Assembly (NCBI GenBank): GCA_038246785.1
Contig: JBBRVP010000007.1
Coordinates: 1-64,000, forward strand
Length of the DNA stretch: 64,000 bases
Reading direction: 5' to 3'
From: JBBRVP01 sp038246785
GTDB taxonomy: Bacteria > Actinomycetota > Actinomycetes > Jiangellales > Jiangellaceae
Position numbers and translations under genes: made by a program. Positions within the stretch are counted from its first letter, which is position 1, and every line of letters starts with the position of its first letter. The notes beneath the pieces are model-generated. The model saw nothing but the letters and a program-made list of their open reading frames with translations, searched no databases and was not told the DNA's origin. Below, piece by piece: positions 15,571 to 24,129 of the stretch.

Positions 15571-16983
15571 ATGACCGACACGGCCGTCCGGCGGCCGGCT
15601 GCCCGCAGCGTCGCGTGGCTCCGCCCGCGACCCACGCCGACCTGGTGGCGGGACGCCGTCGGCCTGGCCACCTGGGCCGGTCTTGTGCTGGCCGTCGCGC
15701 TGTGGGTCGCCCACGGCGGGCTGGCCGGCCTCGGCTCCTCGACGAGCGAGCAGCTCATCGGCCTCGGGAGACTGACCGGGCTGGTCGCCGCGGACCTGCT
15801 GCTCGTCCAGGTGCTGCTGATGGCCCGCATCCCCATGGTGGAGCGGTCCTATGGCCAGGACGTGCTCGCCAGGCGGCACCGCCTCGTCGGGTTCACCTCC
15901 TTCACCATCATGGCGTTGCACGTCGTGCTCACGGTTCTGGGCTACGCGGCCGCGGCCCGCTCGGGCCTGCTCGCGACGACCTGGGACCTCGTCGCCAACT
16001 ACCCCGGGATGCTGCTCGCGACAGCCGGGACAGGGTTGCTCGTCATGCTCGTCGTCACGTCGCTGCGCGCAGCGCAACGACGACTGCGGTACGAGTCGTG
16101 GCACCTGCTGCACCTCTACGCCTATCTCGGCGTCGGCCTCGCGCTGCCGCACCAGATCTGGACGGGCCACGACTTCACGGCGACGCCGTGGGCCCGGGCG
16201 TACTGGTGGTCCCTGTACGCCGCTGCCGCCGGCGCGGTGCTGGTCTACCGGGTGGCCCTCCCGCTGTGGCGCTCCCTGCGGCACGGCCTCGTCGTCGAGC
16301 GCGTGGTCCGCGAGGCACCCGGCGTGGTGTCGGTCCACGTCCGCGGGCGCGAGCTGCACCGGCTGCCGGTGCGGGCAGGGCAGTTCTTCCAATGGCGGTT
16401 CCTGCAGGGACCGGGTTGGACGCAGGCGCATCCGTTCTCGTTGTCTGCGCCGCCCACGTCGTACGCCCTGCGTCTCACGGCCAAGGACCTCGGGGACGGC
16501 AGCGGTGGGCTGGCGTCGCTGCGCCCCGGCACCCGGGTGCTCGTCGAGGGTCCGTACGGGAGGCTCACGCCAGAGGTGCACAGCGGCCGCAAGGTCACCC
16601 TCGTCGGTGCCGGTGTCGGCATCACGCCCCTGCGGTCGCTGCTGGAGGACCTCGACTACGGACCCGGCGAGGCGGTGCTCATCCAGCGGTCTACCGCCGA
16701 GCGGGACGTGCTGTTCCGCAAGGAGCTCGAGAGGATCGCGGCCCGCCGCGGGGCGCGGGTCGTGCATGCCGTCGGACGGCGGGTCCCCGGGCGCGACAGC
16801 TGGCTGCCGGCCGGTGCGGCGCACCTCAGTGACGTGGCCGGGCTCCAGCACCTCGTCCCCGATGTCGCCGAGCACGACGTCTACGTGTGCGGGCCGGACG
16901 CGTGGGCCGACGCGGTCGTGGCCGCTGCTCGCGGCGCCGGCGTCCCCGCGCAGCGCATCCACCGTGAACGGTTCACCTGGTGA
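15571..16983 (+). CDS. Membrane ferredoxin-reductase/ferric-reductase-like flavocytochrome
   Basis: The 470-residue protein has an N-terminal block of about six membrane helices with histidines placed for two b-type hemes (RHRLVGFTSFTIMALHVV and ESWHLLHLYAYLGVG). A cytosolic reductase module follows: an FAD-binding barrel (VRAGQFFQWRF then HPFSLSAPP) and an NAD-binding domain (VTLVGAGVGITPLRSLLEDL) ending in VYVCGPDAW and RIHRERFTW. It should move electrons from NAD(P)H across the membrane. The ATG at 15571 is chosen as the first in-frame start before the conserved region. Thirteen bases separate it from the FMN-binding protein gene, which is the likely acceptor. Confidence 0.82.
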   Translation: MTDTAVRRPAARSVAWLRPRPTPTWWRDAVGLATWAGLVLAVALWVAHGGLAGLGSSTSEQLIGLGRLTGLVAADLLLVQVLLMARIPMVERSYGQDVLARRHRLVGFTSFTIMALHVVLTVLGYAAAARSGLLATTWDLVANYPGMLLATAGTGLLVMLVVTSLRAAQRRLRYESWHLLHLYAYLGVGLALPHQIWTGHDFTATPWARAYWWSLYAAAAGAVLVYRVALPLWRSLRHGLVVERVVREAPGVVSVHVRGRELHRLPVRAGQFFQWRFLQGPGWTQAHPFSLSAPPTSYALRLTAKDLGDGSGGLASLRPGTRVLVEGPYGRLTPEVHSGRKVTLVGAGVGITPLRSLLEDLDYGPGEAVLIQRSTAERDVLFRKELERIAARRGARVVHAVGRRVPGRDSWLPAGAAHLSDVAGLQHLVPDVAEHDVYVCGPDAWADAVVAAARGAGVPAQRIHRERFTW

Positions 16984-16996
16984 GGGAGACCAGCAC

Positions 16997-17530
16997 ATGC
17001 GCCGGATCGTGACCGCGTTGGCCACCACGGCCACCGGACTCGTCCTGCTCTTCAGCTACCACACGAGCACCAACTCCGTGGCGGCGGGCGCCGGTGTTGT
17101 GGCGACGGGGCCGGTCGACGGCGGCCGGAACGGTACCGGCAGCACTGGCGGTACCGGCGACACCGGGAGCAGTGGCGGCGGCAGCGGCAGCAGTGGCGGC
17201 AGCACCGGCGGCGGCGGCGGCAGCACCGGTGGCCGCGCTGCTCGACCCGCGACGCCGGCCCGGGTGACCGGACCGGTGGTGGGGACGCAATGGGGACCGG
17301 TCCAGGTGCAACTGCGCGTCAGCAACGGTCGGGTCACCGCTGCGGACGCCATCCAGTACCCATCGGGCAACGACACCGACGCCCAGATCAACTCCTACGC
17401 GATCCCGGTGCTCAACCAAGAGGTCGTGGCGGCGCAGAGCGCGCAGATCGACGCCGTCAGCGGCGCGACCGTCACCAGCGAGGGCTACCTGCAGTCCCTG
17501 CAGGCCGCCATCGACGCGGCGCACCTGTGA
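16997..17530 (+). CDS. Exported FMN-binding domain protein (covalently flavinylated)
   Basis: The 177-residue protein begins with a membrane or signal helix (RRIVTALATTATGLVLLFSY), then a ~55-residue glycine/serine/threonine linker, then an FMN-binding domain. The attachment motif DAVSGATVTSEGY carries the threonine to which ApbE transfers FMN. The position between a membrane flavocytochrome and apbE shows the role: an extracytosolic flavin carrier anchored by a flexible arm. The start at ATG 16997 follows GGGAGACC. Its TGA shares one base with the ATG of apbE. The low-complexity linker could vary in length between strains. Confidence 0.82.
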   Translation: MRRIVTALATTATGLVLLFSYHTSTNSVAAGAGVVATGPVDGGRNGTGSTGGTGDTGSSGGGSGSSGGSTGGGGGSTGGRAARPATPARVTGPVVGTQWGPVQVQLRVSNGRVTAADAIQYPSGNDTDAQINSYAIPVLNQEVVAAQSAQIDAVSGATVTSEGYLQSLQAAIDAAHL

Positions 17531-18333
17531 TGGGCACGATGGTCATCGGCGGCGGCGCGGGCGCCGCCCCGGTGGACCAGGGGCGGGTCGATCAGGGCTG
17601 GGTCGATCAGGTGCGGGTCGCCTGGGTGCGGCCGGTCATGGGCATGCCGGTGAGCATCCACGTCCGCGGCCGCGCCGCGCGCGGAGCGGAGATGGCGGGC
17701 GCCGTCGCGGCAGCGTATGCCGAGCTGCGCCGCCTCGACGGGCTGCTCAGCCCGTTCCGGGCCGAGAGCGAGGTGAGCCGCTTCGACCGCGGCGAGCTCG
17801 CCGCCGCTGACGCTGGCCCGGAGCTGCGTGAGGTGCTGGACCTGTGCGCTCTGGCCTGGCGTCGTACCGGCGGCTTCTTCGACCCGTGGCTCCCGCGGCC
17901 CGACGGCAGCCGGCGCTTCGACCCGTGCGGGCTGGTCAAGGGCTGGGCGGTGGAGCGTGCGCTCTCGCTCGTCGTCGCCGTCGGCGGCCACGATGTGCTC
18001 GTCGATGCGGGCGGCGACGTGGCGACGTACTGCGTCAGCGGGAGGCCGTGGCGGGTCGGTGTCGAGGACCCGGCAGACCGCTCGCGGCTGCTCAGGCTGT
18101 TCGAGGTCGGGACCGGCGCGGTCGCCACATCCGGCCTGGCGGCCCGCGGCGCCCACGTGCTCGACCCGCACACCGGCCGCCCGGCCACCGCCCTGAGCTC
18201 GGTCACAGTGGTCGGACCGTCGCTGACCTGGGCCGACGTCGATGCCACCGCAGCGCTCGCCCGCGGGACCGACGCGGCCCGCTGGCTGGCCACCCGCCCC
18301 GACGTCCACGACGCGCTCGTCGTCGCGGCCTGA
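17530..18333 (+). CDS. apbE: FAD:protein FMN transferase (ApbE)
   Basis: The 267-residue protein transfers FMN from FAD to a threonine or serine of a partner, here most likely the adjacent FMN-binding protein. Family motifs are visible: VRPVMGMPVSIHV at the start of the domain, LSPFRAESEVSRFD, DPCGLVKGWAVERA, VDAGGDVAT, and the metal-binding C-terminal AHVLDPHTGRPA with SVTVVGPSLTWADVDATAA. It is somewhat shorter than many ApbE proteins and no signal peptide is evident; the first ~35 residues are a low-complexity leader with VDQGxVDQG repeats. The start overlaps the previous stop by one base. Confidence 0.88.
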   Translation: MGTMVIGGGAGAAPVDQGRVDQGWVDQVRVAWVRPVMGMPVSIHVRGRAARGAEMAGAVAAAYAELRRLDGLLSPFRAESEVSRFDRGELAAADAGPELREVLDLCALAWRRTGGFFDPWLPRPDGSRRFDPCGLVKGWAVERALSLVVAVGGHDVLVDAGGDVATYCVSGRPWRVGVEDPADRSRLLRLFEVGTGAVATSGLAARGAHVLDPHTGRPATALSSVTVVGPSLTWADVDATAALARGTDAARWLATRPDVHDALVVAA

Positions 18334-18341
18334 GGTCGCGC

Positions 18342-18404
18342 GAGTTGATCACGTTAACGTGATCAACTCCCCCATCCCGCGTCCTGCAGGAGTCGGGAAG
18401 GGGG
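18342..18404 (+). repeat. Bipartite palindromic element, copy 1 (palA-palB), after apbE
   Basis: The first part (18342-18369) is a perfect 28-bp palindrome with the core TGATCACGTTAACGTGATCA. The second (18369-18404) is an imperfect hairpin built of CCCCC, GTCCTGCAGGA and GGGGG. The element starts 8 bases after the apbE stop, between two convergent genes. A copy of both parts in the same order relative to the upstream gene lies after purU (51482-51544). It could serve as a two-way terminator or RNA-stabilising element, or belong to a dispersed palindromic repeat family. Confidence 0.75.
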
Positions 18405-18458
18405 AGTACGGGGCGGGAAGGGCGCCGCCACGCGGGCCCTCCCCGCCCAGGGGTCAGA

Positions 18459-18713
18459 TCAGAGCAGCTCGTCCCCCGGGTAGTCCTCGTCGAGCTCCGC
18501 GGGGCCGGGACCACGCCGGACCCGCAGCACCGAGACCACGAGGCCGACGAGGCCGGCGATCACGAGCACGACCGGCAGCACGATCCCGGCGCGCGGCAGG
18601 GTGAGTACGCCGAAGTCCACCAGGGGCCACACCGCGGCGATGCCGAGGAAGACGATCCCGAACACGAGCGACGTCACGTCGGTCGCGTGCCGACGCAGGG
18701 TGACCTCAGCCAC
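18459..18713 (-). CDS. Small membrane protein downstream of PspC gene
   Basis: The 84-residue protein has two hydrophobic helices (TSLVFGIVFLGIAAVWPLV and AGIVLPVVLVIAGLVGLVV) separated by a short loop, with a charged C-terminus (DEDYPGDELL). The GTG at 18713 is preferred: GGAGG lies 7 bases upstream and the start overlaps the end of the PspC gene by eight bases, indicating coupled translation. I recognise no family beyond small two-helix proteins found next to PspC genes in Actinomycetes. A role in the same envelope response is inferred from position only. Confidence 0.65.
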   Translation of the reverse strand: MAEVTLRRHATDVTSLVFGIVFLGIAAVWPLVDFGVLTLPRAGIVLPVVLVIAGLVGLVVSVLRVRRGPGPAELDEDYPGDELL

Positions 18714-19929
18714 GACGCACCTCCACTGATCCGATTCCGTTCGAGAGCTCCAGGCGGAGCGTCCCGCCACCCGTTCCGTCGGCTCCGAGGTCGGTGAGCC
18801 GGACCCGGTTGCCGACGCCGTCCGCGGTCCGCGAGAACGCGACCACCTCACCGATCCCGCTCGACGCGTCGACGGTGACGTCGACGTCTCGGGGCACGAC
18901 GACCGTGAGGTCGCCCACGCCGAGGTTGACCGCCAAGCTGTCCGCTCGGTCGCTGAAGTCGATCTTGCGGAGGTCGTAGCGCACGCTGCCGCTGGAGTAG
19001 TCGTGCGTCTCGCCGGCGGCCAGGCTCGCCGGAGACCGGTCGACGGTGACCGAGTCCGGTACGGCTCGTACGGCGACCGAGCTCACGAGCCCGAGGGCCA
19101 GCACGAACCCGGCCACGATGAGCAGCCGCGACCGGCCGACCCAGGCCCCGGCCACGAGGCCGAGCCCGACGACGGCGAGCGCGCCGGCCCAGTAGGCGCT
19201 GCCGGCGATCGAGGCGCCCGCGACGTCGAGCAGCCCGAGCCCGCCGAGCAGGAGCACTGCCGCGCTGGCGGTGATCCCGAACAGCGCGGAGCGCTCACGG
19301 CGACGGCGCGGCGGCGGAGGCGGCGGCGGCACGGCCTGCCACGCCGGTCCTGGCGGCGCCGGTGGGGGCGCGCCTGCTCCCAGAGCAGGCCCTGCGGCGT
19401 ACGACGGCAGCGGACGCGTGGCGGCTTCGGGCGAAGGGGGCGACGTCATGGGCGCTCCAGGGGTCGAAGGGGTGGGGGATACCCGAGGTGGCTCGCCGCC
19501 GAGCTGGCGCGAGCGCTGCAGGAGCAGCAGGAAGCCGACGATGGCGAGCGCCATCAGCAGGCCCCACTGGAAGCCGCCGAAGCCGTCCACGAGCGCGGCC
19601 ACGACGACGACGCCGAGGACGACGGCGAGCACCACCGTGCCGGTGCCGGCGCGCGAGGGGCCGCGCCCGATCGCCTGCTCGGCCAGCGACACGGGGGCGT
19701 CCTCGTTGGGCACGAGCAGCCATCCGGCCGCGTAGAGCACCACTCCGACTCCACCGAAGAGCGCGAGCACGGCGACGACCAGCCGCAGCAGCAGCGGGTC
19801 GACGCCGAGCTGGCGCGCGGCACCTGCGCAGACGCCGGCGACCACACGGTTGTCGCGACTGCGCCGCAGGGCGCGCAGCGAGTCGACGAGGTCGGGTCCG
19901 GGCGGGGGTGGGGGACTGTCGGTTGCCAT
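18706..19929 (-). CDS. PspC-domain membrane protein
   Basis: The 407-residue protein starts with a PspC domain (LRRSRDNRVVAGVCAGAARQ, LGVDPLLLRLVVAVLALFGG, then VLYAAGWLLVPNED). A second hydrophobic segment, a proline-rich cytosolic linker with runs of prolines, two more helices and a C-terminal beta-rich domain (about 290-407, with GVGDLTVVVPRDVDVTV) follow. That last domain resembles the LiaF/YvqF-like sensor domain that pairs with PspC in envelope-stress systems. It is divergent from a second PspC protein fused to a histidine kinase, so the two probably form one signalling unit, with this protein modulating the kinase. Confidence 0.8.
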   Translation of the reverse strand: MATDSPPPPPGPDLVDSLRALRRSRDNRVVAGVCAGAARQLGVDPLLLRLVVAVLALFGGVGVVLYAAGWLLVPNEDAPVSLAEQAIGRGPSRAGTGTVVLAVVLGVVVVAALVDGFGGFQWGLLMALAIVGFLLLLQRSRQLGGEPPRVSPTPSTPGAPMTSPPSPEAATRPLPSYAAGPALGAGAPPPAPPGPAWQAVPPPPPPPRRRRERSALFGITASAAVLLLGGLGLLDVAGASIAGSAYWAGALAVVGLGLVAGAWVGRSRLLIVAGFVLALGLVSSVAVRAVPDSVTVDRSPASLAAGETHDYSSGSVRYDLRKIDFSDRADSLAVNLGVGDLTVVVPRDVDVTVDASSGIGEVVAFSRTADGVGNRVRLTDLGADGTGGGTLRLELSNGIGSVEVRRG

Positions 19930-20070
19930 GCCTCGATGCTTGCCGCCCGCACGCCACCGTGGTATCCGGTGCCACCCTGAGCAGACCCTGGCGCGACCCG
20001 CCGTCGACCCGGGGGCGGTTCCGGGACGGACCGGTGGTCGCCGCCCTCGTCCGCGTGTGACGATCGTGCG

Positions 20071-21369
20071 GTGAGCACTCCGCCCGACGCCGTCGCGCCC
20101 ACCGCCGGTGTCCCGGCGCTGCGCCGACGCACCGACGGCCGGCTGCTCGGCGGGGTCGCCGGCGGGGTGGCGGACCACCTCGGCCTCGACCCGCTGCACG
20201 TCCGCATCGGGTTCGCGCTCCTCAGCGGCCTGTTCGGCTTCGGGATCGTGCTCTACGCCGCCCTGTGGATCTTCGTGCCGAACGAGACGGCGGCCGACGC
20301 CACGGCCTCACCGGCCGGTCTCGCGGCGGCGACCCGGGACGGGAGGCGCCCCGCGGTGCGGCGGGCCGGGACCTCGCGCCGCGGTGACACCGGTCAGCTG
20401 GTGGCCCTGGGCGCGCTCGGCGCCGGGATCCTGCTGCTGCTCGCCAACACCTCGGTGGGGATCCCAGCCGGACTGGCCTGGCCGGTGCTGCTGGCCGCCA
20501 CTGGCGTCGCGCTCATCTGGACCCTCGGCGACGAGTCCGACCGGCGCCGGCTGCAGGCGCTCCCGCCGCGGCTTCCGCTGCTCGGTCGGGTGACGACGAC
20601 GGCCGGCCTGCTGCCCGTCGCGCGGGTCGTAGCGGGGGTGCTGCTCGTGGTGGCCGGTGTCGTCACGTACTTCGCCGGGCAAGGTCAGCTGTCCTCGGTC
20701 GGTCGCGCCCTGGCGGCGATCGTCGTGGTGGTCCTCGGTGCCGCCGTGGTCGCCGGTCCGTTCCTGCGGCGGCTGGTGCGCGAGCGCGACGCCGAACGGC
20801 GCGAGCGGATCGTCAGCCAGGAACGGGCCGACGTCGCCGCCCACCTGCACGACTCGGTGCTGCAGACGCTGGCGCTGATCCAGAACCAGGCCGCCGACCC
20901 GCGCGCCGTCGTGGGACTGGCGCGGGCGCAGGAACGCGACCTGCGCAGCTGGCTCTACGGCGCCGCCGACGAGCCGGCCACCTCGCTCGCCGCCGCCCTG
21001 CGCGAGGTCGCCGCGCAGGCCGAGGCCGCGCACGGCGTCCCGGTCGAGCTGGTGGCCGTCGGCGACGCGCCGCTCGACGAGCGGCTCACAGCGCTCGTGG
21101 CCGCCACCCGCGAGGCCGTGGTCAACGCCGCCAAGCACTCCGGCGCCGATCTCGTCGACGTCTACGCCGAGTGCGCCGGAGACCAGGTTGAGGTCTTCGT
21201 CCGCGACCGGGGCAAGGGCTTCGACCCCGACGCGGTCCCCGACGACCGGATGGGACTGCGCGGCTCGGTCGTCGGACGCGTCGAGCGCTGCGGCGGCCGG
21301 GCCAGCGTGCGTACGGCACCCGGCGAGGGCACCGAGGTGCACCTCGCCCTGCGCAGAGGAGCGCGATGA
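20071..21369 (+). CDS. PspC domain fused to a sensor histidine kinase
   Basis: The 432-residue protein opens with a PspC domain (RRTDGRLLGGVAGGVADHLG, then GIVLYAALWIFVPNE), continues with about four further membrane helices, and ends in a HisKA_3/HATPase module. The phosphoacceptor is His260 in HLHDSVLQTLALI; the ATP site contains EAVVNAAKHSGA, DRGKGFD and a GLRGSVVGRVE lid. This is the LiaS/NarX type of kinase. It is divergent from the other PspC gene, and its stop overlaps the response regulator start (ATGA), so kinase and regulator are made together. The input is probably membrane or cell-wall stress. Confidence 0.88.
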   Translation: MSTPPDAVAPTAGVPALRRRTDGRLLGGVAGGVADHLGLDPLHVRIGFALLSGLFGFGIVLYAALWIFVPNETAADATASPAGLAAATRDGRRPAVRRAGTSRRGDTGQLVALGALGAGILLLLANTSVGIPAGLAWPVLLAATGVALIWTLGDESDRRRLQALPPRLPLLGRVTTTAGLLPVARVVAGVLLVVAGVVTYFAGQGQLSSVGRALAAIVVVVLGAAVVAGPFLRRLVRERDAERRERIVSQERADVAAHLHDSVLQTLALIQNQAADPRAVVGLARAQERDLRSWLYGAADEPATSLAAALREVAAQAEAAHGVPVELVAVGDAPLDERLTALVAATREAVVNAAKHSGADLVDVYAECAGDQVEVFVRDRGKGFDPDAVPDDRMGLRGSVVGRVERCGGRASVRTAPGEGTEVHLALRRGAR

Positions 21370-22046
21370 CCAAGCCCGAGCCGCCCGTCGAGCCGCCCAC
21401 CGTCCGCGCCCGGGTGGTCCTCGTCGACGACCACGCGATGTTCCGGTCCGGCGTGCGCACCGAGATCGGCGACGACGTCGACGTCGTCGGCGAGGCCGCC
21501 GACGCGCCCGAGGCGGTGGCTGTCGTGCTCGCCACCCGCCCCGACGTCGTGCTGCTCGACGTGCACCTGCCCGGAGGCGGCGGCGTCGAGGTGCTGCGCC
21601 AGGTGTCGGCGCAGGCGCCGGACGTGCGCTTCCTAGCCGTGTCGGTCTCCGACGCCGCTGAGGACGTGATCGGCGTCATCCGGGCTGGCGCCCGCGGCTA
21701 CGTCACCAAGACGATCACCGGGCGCGAGCTCGTCGCGGCGGTACGACGGGTCGCCGACGGCGACGCCGTCTTCAGCCCCCGGCTGGCCGGCTTCGTGCTG
21801 GACGCCTTCGCGGGCACGGGAGGTGCCCTGCCGCCCAGCATCGACCCCGAGCTCGACCTGCTCTCCCCGCGGGAGCGGGAGGTGCTGCGGCTCATCGCCC
21901 GGGGCTACGCCTACAAGGAGGTGGCCAAGGAGCTGTTCATCTCGGTCAAGACGGTGGAGACCCACGTCTCGGCGGTGCTGCGCAAGCTGCAGCTGTCCAA
22001 CCGGCACGAGCTCACCCGGTGGGCCACCGCGCGCCGGCTCGTCTGA
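21366..22046 (+). CDS. NarL/FixJ-type response regulator
   Basis: The 226-residue protein has a receiver domain (VVLVDDHAMFRSGVRTEI, phosphoacceptor aspartate in VVLLDVHLPGGGG, lysine in GYVTKTITG) and a C-terminal LuxR helix-turn-helix (LSPREREVLRLIARGYAYKE through FISVKTVETHV). It is the partner of the overlapping PspC-kinase. Target genes are not shown by sequence, but the divergent PspC gene and its small membrane neighbour are obvious candidates for autoregulation. Confidence 0.9.
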   Translation: MTKPEPPVEPPTVRARVVLVDDHAMFRSGVRTEIGDDVDVVGEAADAPEAVAVVLATRPDVVLLDVHLPGGGGVEVLRQVSAQAPDVRFLAVSVSDAAEDVIGVIRAGARGYVTKTITGRELVAAVRRVADGDAVFSPRLAGFVLDAFAGTGGALPPSIDPELDLLSPREREVLRLIARGYAYKEVAKELFISVKTVETHVSAVLRKLQLSNRHELTRWATARRLV

Positions 22047-22141
22047 GCAGTCCTGGCTGGGCGGGCCGGCTGCGGTACGCCCGGCGCCGGACGTACGCTC
22101 GAGGCCTCGGAGCCCGCCGGGCCCCCGCGCGAGGAGCCCCC

Positions 22142-22276
22142 ATGGCCGACAAGTCACCGCGACAGCACATGTCCAAGAAGGCGGGGAAGTCGATCAAGGA
22201 GAAGCGGGCCGACAAGCACGCCAAGGCCGACGCCAAGTCCCGCACGCAGATCGTGCCGCCCGGCAAGCAGCACTGA
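22142..22276 (+). CDS. Small lysine-rich basic protein
   Basis: This 44-residue protein (MADKSPRQHMSKKAGKSIKE at the start, PPGKQH at the end) is highly basic and hydrophilic and probably disordered. GCGAGGAGC lies before the ATG. Short lysine/alanine-rich proteins of this kind are widespread in Actinomycetes and not characterised; nucleic-acid binding is a guess. It lies 95 bp after the response regulator in the same direction. Confidence 0.65.
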   Translation: MADKSPRQHMSKKAGKSIKEKRADKHAKADAKSRTQIVPPGKQH

Positions 22277-22294
22277 TCAAGGCCACGGTCGGCC

Positions 22295-23626
22295 TCAGCC
22301 GGCCGGCGCCGGCGGGGTGGGCAACGCCTGGTCCTGCGCCGCGGCCGTGAGCACCACCAGCGCCGCGGTCCACGACAGTGGCGCAACCGAGGCGGGGCTT
22401 CCGTTCGGCAGCACCTTCTCTGGCAGGGATCCCACCGCGGTTCGGTGCCCGGCCAGCCAGCGCAGGATGGCCGCCGCGCGCGCCCGCTGACCGTTGCTGG
22501 CGTAGTGCAGCGCGAACAGCGCCGTCTCCGGGGTCCAGGCGACGCCGTCGTTCCGCCACGCGCCACCGGGCTTGACGCCGCCGTTGGCCACGCGCAGGTC
22601 GCGCTCGGCGGTCAGCACCACGGGCGTCGCCACGTCGTCGGCGAAGAAGGGTCGTCCCAGCATGGCGCTGATGGCGTCCGGCCCCCCGTCGGGCACGGTG
22701 CGCGGGTAGCCAGCCGTGCCGAACGTACGCCGCAAGGCCCGGTCGAGCCGGACCGCTGCCGCCGACCAGCGCCGGGCCTGTTCCGCGTGCCCTGCTCGCC
22801 GGGCGAGGTCCGCCGCCGAGCGGAGGCCGAGCAGCGCGGGGAGGACGATCCCCAGCGTCAGTTCGTCCGCGTCGCCTTCCCAGTAGTCGGCCGACGGCTG
22901 CGGCAGGCCCTCGGCGTCCAGCCCGTCGGCGATGCCGTCCGCCGACGCCTGCAGCTGCGGCCACGCGCCCGCCAGCACGGCGTCGGCGGAGCCGGCGGAG
23001 TCGTTCGCACCCGGTGCCGCGAGCAGCATCCAGGCACTCCACAAGAACCAGCCGGCACCGTCGGACTGGAGCCCGCGCTCGTCGGGGACCCGGCCGGAGC
23101 CGTCCGTCAGGTAGCGAGCGTGCCACCGACCGTCGCCGGGTGCGATGCGCACGAGGTAGCCGAACGCCCGTACGGCGTCGACCCGGTGCCCGGTCACGCT
23201 CAGCGCGGCGACGGCGAACGAGGCGTCGCGCGGCCACACGTAGCGCCACGGCTGGGACCATCCGGCGATGACGGCGCCGTTGGACAGCGTCAGCGCCCGC
23301 AGGTCGAGCAGGGCCCGCGCGCACATCGCTCGCACCGTCGGGCCTCCCGGCACCGGTGCCGCCGCCAGCCAGCGACGGGAGTCCTGGACAGCCGCCCGAT
23401 CGACGTGGCGGCCCTCCAGCACGCTGCTGCCGGGGACGAATTCGTCGCGGGTGTCGGACGGGACGGGCGAGAGGCTCCCGGCGAGCGAGCGACTCACGCC
23501 GGACTGGTACAGGGTCGGAAGGTCGACACGCCGAAGGCCGGTGACCGAGTACCCGGCGACGGCGATCGCCGTCAGCAGGCCGACTGCAACCAACGGCCGT
23601 CGCCCGGGCACGCCGGTCAGAGTCAC
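22295..23626 (-). CDS. Exported GH15-like (glucoamylase/trehalase-type) protein
   Basis: The 443-residue protein has an N-terminal membrane or signal helix (about 10-27) and an (alpha/alpha)6-type catalytic domain. WRYVWPRDASFAVAAL is the hallmark substrate-binding motif of family 15 glycoside hydrolases and carries the conserved arginine-aspartate. YWEGDADELTLGIVLPAL and ERDLRVANGGVKPGG-WRNDGVAWTPETALFAL are positioned like the catalytic acid and base segments. Length is close to a minimal GH15 catalytic domain without the N-terminal beta-sandwich, so the enzyme may act on glucans or trehalose outside the membrane, or be a divergent member. The start is GTG 23626. Confidence 0.7.
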   Translation of the reverse strand: MTLTGVPGRRPLVAVGLLTAIAVAGYSVTGLRRVDLPTLYQSGVSRSLAGSLSPVPSDTRDEFVPGSSVLEGRHVDRAAVQDSRRWLAAAPVPGGPTVRAMCARALLDLRALTLSNGAVIAGWSQPWRYVWPRDASFAVAALSVTGHRVDAVRAFGYLVRIAPGDGRWHARYLTDGSGRVPDERGLQSDGAGWFLWSAWMLLAAPGANDSAGSADAVLAGAWPQLQASADGIADGLDAEGLPQPSADYWEGDADELTLGIVLPALLGLRSAADLARRAGHAEQARRWSAAAVRLDRALRRTFGTAGYPRTVPDGGPDAISAMLGRPFFADDVATPVVLTAERDLRVANGGVKPGGAWRNDGVAWTPETALFALHYASNGQRARAAAILRWLAGHRTAVGSLPEKVLPNGSPASVAPLSWTAALVVLTAAAQDQALPTPPAPAG

Positions 23627-23689
23627 CGTCCCCCCACGGCCCGGGCGATCGTGCTGGCGAGCCGGGCCAGGCGTCAGGCTACTCCCGGC

Positions 23690-24046
23690 TCAGTTCCACA
23701 GCACGGCAACCGCGACGTTGCCGATCGCCAGCATGCCGATGATCGCGTAGACCCCGTCGGGCAGCGTGTGCCGGCGCCGGTTGGCCCAGCACAGCACGAC
23801 CACCACGAGGGTGACCGCGAGCTTGACGGCCATCTTGGGCCAGTCGATCGGCTCGTCGAGCGAGGCGACGCCCTCCGCCATCGCGACGAGTGCGACACCG
23901 GTGACCAACTGGGTCAGGCCGCCGTGCAGCATTGCGGCGGACACGTAGCGCTCCCCGCGCGCCGACACCTGCACCAGCCAGCCCCCGACGAGGCTGGCCA
24001 TGCCGAGCAGGTGGACAAGCACCACGAGCTCGTACGCGACGTCCAC
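23690..24046 (-). CDS. Four-helix membrane protein of unknown function
   Basis: The 118-residue protein has about four membrane segments, starting with YELVVLVHLLGMASLVGGWL. The histidine early in helix 1 and the overall layout resemble small CopD/DUF2269-like membrane proteins. HGGLTQLVTGVALVAM and MAVKLAVTLVVVVLCWANRR are the next helices. The GTG at 24046 is chosen because the hydrophobic core begins there. It lies between the GH15-like gene and the PIG-L deacetylase, all on the minus strand, with gaps of 60-85 bp. No function can be assigned. Confidence 0.6.
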   Translation of the reverse strand: MDVAYELVVLVHLLGMASLVGGWLVQVSARGERYVSAAMLHGGLTQLVTGVALVAMAEGVASLDEPIDWPKMAVKLAVTLVVVVLCWANRRRHTLPDGVYAIIGMLAIGNVAVAVLWN

Positions 24047-24129
24047 GGCGGCAGCCTCCCGTCGGTGGTTGCGCGGCAAGCCTAGGGGCGGGGTCCCCAG
24101 CAGATCGGGACCCGCGCCGGGCCGCCGCC

